From: Crossaster papposus
Taxonomy: Eukaryota > Echinodermata > Asteroidea > Velatida > Solasteridae
Assembly (NCBI GenBank): GCA_037893245.1
Contig: JBAIAA010000262.1
Span: forward strand, 1,364,001 to 1,428,000
Length of the DNA: 64,000 nt
Direction: 5' to 3'
Shown: positions 59,247 through 64,000 of the stretch, piece after piece
Position numbering within the stretch: the first letter of the stretch is position 1
How the letters are laid out: each line of letters begins with the position of its first letter
Position numbers and translations under genes: made by a program
Notes under the pieces: generated by a model
The model's database searches: none
The model's input: only the letters and a program-made list of their open reading frames with translations
What the model was told of the DNA's origin: nothing

Positions 59247-59746
59247 TCATGTGAATTGAGAAACAGAAAACAAAATTAAAGCAGACATTCTAAAAACATT
59301 CTAAAATATGTATTACATTTGAATAACAGTGAAGCAAAAATACCTCTTTGGCAGAGCGAGGTTTTGGTCCTCAGACCTCTGGGTTATGGGCCCAGCACGC
59401 TCCCACTGCTCCACTCTACTTCATGTACATTTTGAAACAGCAAACAAAATTAAAGCAGACATTCTAAAAACATTCTAAAATATTTATTACATTTGAATAA
59501 CAGTGAAGCAAAAATACCTCTGTAGCAGAGCGAGGTTTTGGTCTTCGGACCTCTGGGTTATGGGCCCAGCACGCTCCCACTGCAACACTCTGCGTAACTA
59601 TTTTTAATGAAAATGAAATCACTATCAAGGAAATAATTATCCTGAGCAGACCGAGGTTGTGGTCATCCGAACTCTCGGTTACTGACCAAGAAAGTGTCTA
59701 CTTCGTCACTCTGAGTCGAGTACCTCAAGTCATACCAAAAACTTGT

Positions 59747-59818
59747 TAGCAGAGCGAGGTTTCGATCCTCGGACCTCTGGGTTATGGGCCCAGCACGCTT
59801 CCACTGCGCCACTCTGCT
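59747..59818 (-). tRNA. tRNA-iMet(CAT): Initiator tRNA-Met (CAT), perfect copy
   Basis: T5 at 59737-59741. Confidence 0.92.
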
Positions 59819-60144
59819 TCATGTGAATTTAGAAACAGCAAACAAAATTAAAGCAGACATTCTAAAAACATTCTAAAATATGTATTACATTTGAATAACA
59901 GTGAAGCAAAAATACCTCTTTAGCAGAGCGAGGTTTTGGTCTTCGGACCTCTGGGTTATGTGCCCAGCACGCTCCCACTGCAACACTCTGCGTAACTATT
60001 TTTAATGAAAATGAAATCACTATCAAGGAAATAATTATCCTGAGCAGACCGAGGTTGTGGTCATCCGAACTCTCGGTTACTGACCAAGAAAGTGTCTACT
60101 TCGTCACTCTGAGTCGAGTACCTCAAGTCATACCAAAAACTTGT

Positions 60145-60216
60145 TAGCAGAGCGAGGTTTCGATCCTCGGACCTCTGGGTTATGGGCCCAGCACGCTTCC
60201 ACTGCGCCACTCTGCT
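60145..60216 (-). tRNA. tRNA-iMet(CAT): Initiator tRNA-Met (CAT), perfect copy
   Basis: T5 at 60135-60139. Confidence 0.92.
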
Positions 60217-60318
60217 TCATGTGAATTTAGAAACAGCAAACAAAATGAAAGCAGACATTCTAAAAACATTCTAAAATATGTATTACATTTGAATAACAGT
60301 GAAGCAAAAATACCTCTT

Positions 60319-60390
60319 TAGCAGAGCGAGGTTTCGATCCTCGGACCTCTGGGTTATGGGCCCAGCACGCTTCCACTGCGCCACTCTACT
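60319..60390 (-). tRNA. tRNA-iMet(CAT): Initiator tRNA-Met (CAT), acceptor G:U variant
   Basis: Acceptor 5' strand AGTAGAG instead of AGCAGAG, keeping a U3:G70 pair; otherwise identical. T5 at 60306-60310. Confidence 0.8.
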
Positions 60391-60492
60391 TCATGTGAAT
60401 TTAGAAACAGCAAACAAAATTAAAGCAGACATTCTAAAAACATTCTAAAATATGTATTACATTTGAATAACAGTGAAGCAAAAATACCTCTT

Positions 60493-60564
60493 TAGCAGAG
60501 CGAGGTTTCGATCCTCGGACCTCTGGGTTATGGGCCCAGCACGCTTCCACTGCGCCACTCTGCT
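60493..60564 (-). tRNA. tRNA-iMet(CAT): Initiator tRNA-Met (CAT), perfect copy
   Basis: T5 at 60480-60484. Confidence 0.92.
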
Positions 60565-61064
60565 TCATGTGAATTGAGAAACAGAAAACAAAATTAAAGC
60601 AGACATTCTAAAAACATTCTAAAATATGTATTACATTTGAATAACAGTGAAGCAAAAATACCTCTTTGGCAGAGCGAGGTTTTGGTCCTCGGACCTCTGG
60701 GTTATGGGCCCAGCACGCTCCCACTGCTCCACTCTACTTCATGTACATTTTGAAACAGCAAACAAAATTAAAGCAGACATTCTAAAAACATTCTAAAATA
60801 TTTATTACATTTGAATAACAGTGAAGCAAAAATACCTCTGTAGCAGAGCGAGGTTTTGGTCTTCGGACCTCTGGGTTATGGGCCCAGCACGCTCCCACTG
60901 CAACACTCTGCGTAACTATTTTTAATGAAAATGAAATCACTATCAAGGAAATAATTATCCTGAGCAGACCGAGGTTGTGGTCATCCGAACTCTCGGTTAC
61001 TGACCAAGAAAGTGTCTACTTCGTCACTCTGAGTCGAGTACCTCAAGTCATACCAAAAACTTGT

Positions 61065-61136
61065 TAGCAGAGCGAGGTTTCGATCCTCGGACCTCTGGGT
61101 TATGGGCCCAGCACGCTTCCACTGCGCCACTCTGCT
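61065..61136 (-). tRNA. tRNA-iMet(CAT): Initiator tRNA-Met (CAT), perfect copy
   Basis: T5 at 61055-61059. Confidence 0.92.
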
Positions 61137-61462
61137 TCATGTGAATTTAGAAACAGCAAACAAAATTAAAGCAGACATTCTAAAAACATTCTAAAATATG
61201 TATTACATTTGAATAACAGTGAAGCAAAAATACCTCTTTAGCAGAGCGAGGTTTTGGTCTTCGGACCTCTCGGTTATGGGCCCAGCACGCTCCCACTGCA
61301 ACACTCTGCGTAACTATTTTTAATGAAAATGAAATCACTATCAAGGAAATAATTATCCTGAGCAGACCGAGGTTGTGGTCATCGGAACTCTCGGTTACTG
61401 ACCAAGAAAGTGTCTACTTCGTCACTCTGAGTCGAGTACCTCAAGTCATACCAAAAACGTGT

Positions 61463-61534
61463 TAGCAGAGCGAGGTTTCGATCTTCGGACCTCTGGGTTA
61501 AGGGCCCAGCACGCTTCCACTGCGTCACTCTACT
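61463..61534 (-). tRNA. Initiator-body tRNA with CTT anticodon, well paired
   Basis: Identical to 46374-46445; the fifth such copy in block IV. T5 at 61453-61457. Confidence 0.6.
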
Positions 61535-62382
61535 TCATGTAAAGTTAGAAACAGAAAACAAAATTAAAGCAGAGATTCTAAAAACATTCTAAAATATTTA
61601 TTAAATTTGAATAACAGTGAAGCAAAAATACCTCTTCAGCAGAGCGAGGTTTTGGTCTTCGGACCTCTGGGTTATGGGCCCAGCACGCTCCCACTGCAAC
61701 ACTCTGCGTAACTATTTGTAATGTAAATGAAATCACTATCAAGGAAATCATTATCCTGAGCAGACCGAGGTTGTGGTCATCCGAACTCTCGGTTACTGAC
61801 CAAGAAAGTGTCTACTTCGTCACTCTGAGTCGCGTACCTCAAGTCATACCAAAAACTTGTTAGCAGAGCGAGGTTTCGATCCTCGGACCTCTGGGTTATG
61901 GGACCAGCACGCTTCCACTGCGCCACTCTGCTTCATGTGAATTTAGAAACAGCAAACAAAATTAAAGCAGACATTCTAAAAACATTCTAAAATATGTATT
62001 ATATTTGAATAACAGTGAAGCAAAAATACCTCTTTAGCAGAGCGAGGTTTTGGTCATCGGACCTCTGGGTTATGGGCCCAGCACGCTCCCACTGCTCCAC
62101 TCTACTTCATGTAAATTTAGAAACAGCAAACAAAATTAAAACAGACATTCTAAAAACATTCTAAAATATTTATTAAATTTGAATAACAGCGAAGCAAAAA
62201 TACCTCTTTAGCAGAGCGAGGTTTTGGTCTTCGGACCTCTGGGTTATGGGCCCAGCACGCTCCCACTGCTCCACTCTACTTCATGTAAATTTAGAAACAG
62301 CAAACAAAATTAAAGCAGACATTCTAAAAACATTCTAAAATATTTATTAAATTTGAATAACATTGAAGCAAAAATACCTCTT

Positions 62383-62454
62383 TAGCAGAGCGAGGTTTCG
62401 ATCCTCGGACCTCTGGGTTATGGGCCCAGCACGCTTCCACTGCGCCACTCTGCT
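62383..62454 (-). tRNA. tRNA-iMet(CAT): Initiator tRNA-Met (CAT), perfect copy
   Basis: T5 at 62370-62374. Confidence 0.92.
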
Positions 62455-63757
62455 TCATTTGAATTTAGAAACAGCAAACAAAATTAAAGCAGACATTCTA
62501 AAAACATTCTAAAATATGTATTACATTTGAATAACAGTGAAGCAAAAATACCTCTTTAGCAGAGCGAGGTTTTGGTCTTCAGACCTCTGGGTTATGGGCC
62601 CAGCACGCTCCCACTGCAACACTCTGCGTAACTATTATTAATGAAAATGAAATCACTATCATCACTATCAAGGAAATAATTATCCTGAGCAGACCGAGGT
62701 TGTGGTCATCCGAACTCTCGGTTACTGACCAAGAAAGTGTCTACTTCGTCACTCTGAGTCGAGTACCTCAAGTCATACCAACAACTTGTTAGCAGAGCGA
62801 GGTTTCGATCCTCGGACCTCTGGGTTATGGGCCCAGCACGTTCCACTGCGCCACTCTGCTTCATTTGAATTTAGAAACAGCAAACAAAATTAAAGCAGAC
62901 ATTCTAAAAACATTCTAAAATATGTATTACATTTGAATAACAGTGAAGCAAAAATACCTCTTTAGCAGAGCGAGGTTTTGGTCTTCAGACCTCTGGGTTA
63001 TTGTCCCAGCACGCTCCCACTGCAACACTCTGCGTAACTATTATTAATGAAAATGAAATCACTATCAAGGAAATAATTATCCTGAGCAGACCGAGGTTGT
63101 GGTCATCCGAACTCTCGGTTACTGACCAAGAAAGTGTCTACTTCGTCACTCTGAGTCGAGTACCTCAAGTCATACCAACAACTTGTTAGCAGAGCGAGGG
63201 TTCGATCCTCGGACCTCTGGGTTATGGGCCCAGCACGTTCCACTGCGCCACTCTGCTTCATGTGAATTTAGAAACAGCAAACAAAATGAAAGCAGACATT
63301 CTAAAAACATTCTAAAATATTTATTACATTTGAATAACAGTGAAGCAAAAATACCTCTTTAGCAGAGCGAGGTTTTGGTCCTCGGACCTCTGGGTTATGT
63401 GCCCAGCACGCTCCCACTGCAACACTCTGCGTAACTATTTTTAATGAAAATGAAATCACTATCAAGGAAATAATTATCCTGAGCAGACCGAGGTTGTGGT
63501 CATCCGAACTCTCGGTTACTGACCAAGAAAGTGTCTACTTCGTCACTCTGAGTCGAGTACCTCAAGTCATACCAAAAACTTGTTAGCAGAGCAAGGTTTC
63601 GATCCTCGGACCTCTGGGTTATGGGCCCAGCAAGCTTCCACTGCGCCACTCTGCTTCATGTGAATTTAGAAACAGCAAACAAAATTAAAGCAGACATTCT
63701 AAAAACATTCTAAAATATGTATTACATTTGAATAACAGTGAAGCAAAAATACCTCTT

Positions 63758-63829
63758 TAGCAGAGCGAGGTTTCGATCCTCGGACCTCTGGGTTATGGGC
63801 CCAGCACGCTTCCACTGCGCCACTCTGCT
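63758..63829 (-). tRNA. tRNA-iMet(CAT): Initiator tRNA-Met (CAT), perfect copy
   Basis: T5 at 63745-63749. Last complete A copy before the window edge. Confidence 0.92.
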
Positions 63830-64000
63830 TCATGTGAATTTAGAAACAGCAAACAAAATTAAAGCAGACATTCTAAAAACATTCTAAAATATGTATTACA
63901 TTTGAATAACAGTGAAGCAAAAATACCTCTTTAGCAGAGCGAGGTTTTGGTCCTCGGACCTCTGGGTTATGGGCCCAGCACGCTCCCACTGCAACACTCT

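Larger units (their letters stand above)
45429..64000 (-). repeat. tRNA-iMet satellite array, block IV
   Basis: Array of A/B/C monomers with extra A modules: A often follows A at 174 bp, as in 45802/45976, 52315/52489 and 59001/59175. It has the highest density of perfect tRNA bodies, nearly all with T5 terminators. Higher-order offsets: the landmark cctctcggttatggg recurs at 46191, 49612, 54012, 56696 and 61270 (steps 3,421, 4,400, 2,684 and 4,574). The array runs off the right edge. No other gene seen. Confidence 0.93.

Noticed and set aside
1-64000. CRISPR array
   Set aside because: Repeats and spacers are both repeated, units are ~133-398 bp, and the repeated element is a eukaryotic tRNA.
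1-64000. Dispersed tRNA-derived SINE family
   Set aside because: Copies are strictly tandem, without A- or AT-tails at unit ends or target duplications; spacing is by whole monomers.
1-64000. Assembly over-expansion as the sole cause of the array
   Set aside because: Monomers differ by many private variants and the duplicated copies differ by whole units at mapped points, which is hard to obtain from simple mis-joining. It cannot be fully excluded without spanning reads.

Overview
Organism and overall nature. This is eukaryotic, almost certainly metazoan DNA. There are no bacterial operons and no host protein gene. About 58 of the 64 kb is one tandem array (satellite) whose building block is the cytosolic initiator methionine tRNA gene, tRNA-iMet(CAT), always on the minus strand. 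The identification rests on the initiator hallmarks: an A1:U72 pair, three G:C pairs closing the anticodon stem, C33, anticodon CAT and a T-loop starting with A54. The inserted transposons (CR1/L2-type LINEs with (ATT)n tails, and a probable short Helitron with internal tandem repeats and AGGTCA motifs) are of kinds common in marine invertebrates. I cannot name the species or phylum.

Array architecture. The basic monomer is about 398 bp and holds three tRNA-sized modules. A is an initiator tRNA, often perfect over all 72 nt. B is a degraded initiator tRNA with a damaged T-loop/B-box. C is a strongly diverged initiator relic, 50/72 identical to A without gaps. By eye I found 40 perfect copies of A, 5 more with one G:U-preserving change in the T-stem, and 3 with only a variable-loop substitution. 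At about 133 bp per module the window should hold roughly 400 or more tRNA-derived modules. Most A and B modules in blocks I and IV have a T5 pol III terminator just downstream.

Layout. 1-12,870: block I, with nested higher-order repeats (2,318 and 3,114 bp offsets, then four exact 798-bp steps), mostly imperfect A modules. 12,871-13,996: 5'-truncated LINE fragment. 13,997-21,137: block II, diverged units with GAAAAT hexamer expansions. 21,138-21,725: 588-bp TC...CTAG element inserted between A and T. 21,726-41,574: block III, built from 970- and 1,470-bp higher-order units and carrying an internal segmental duplication at offset 11,027 bp; its perfect tRNA bodies have lost the proximal oligo-T terminator. 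41,575-45,428: a near-complete LINE on the minus strand with one intact 1,130-codon endonuclease/reverse transcriptase ORF, a hydrophobic N-terminus and a 2A-like NPGP motif; it interrupts the T-arm of one tRNA. 45,429-64,000: block IV, with the highest density of perfect tRNA genes and T5 terminators.

How it fits together. The array has been amplified repeatedly by unequal exchange, as shown by exact offsets that differ by whole monomers. The tRNA body of module A is unchanged between blocks III and IV although its flanks have diverged. That suggests either selection or gene conversion on the tRNA. Whether any copy is transcribed cannot be told from sequence. Counts and alignments were made by eye, without folding or database tools.
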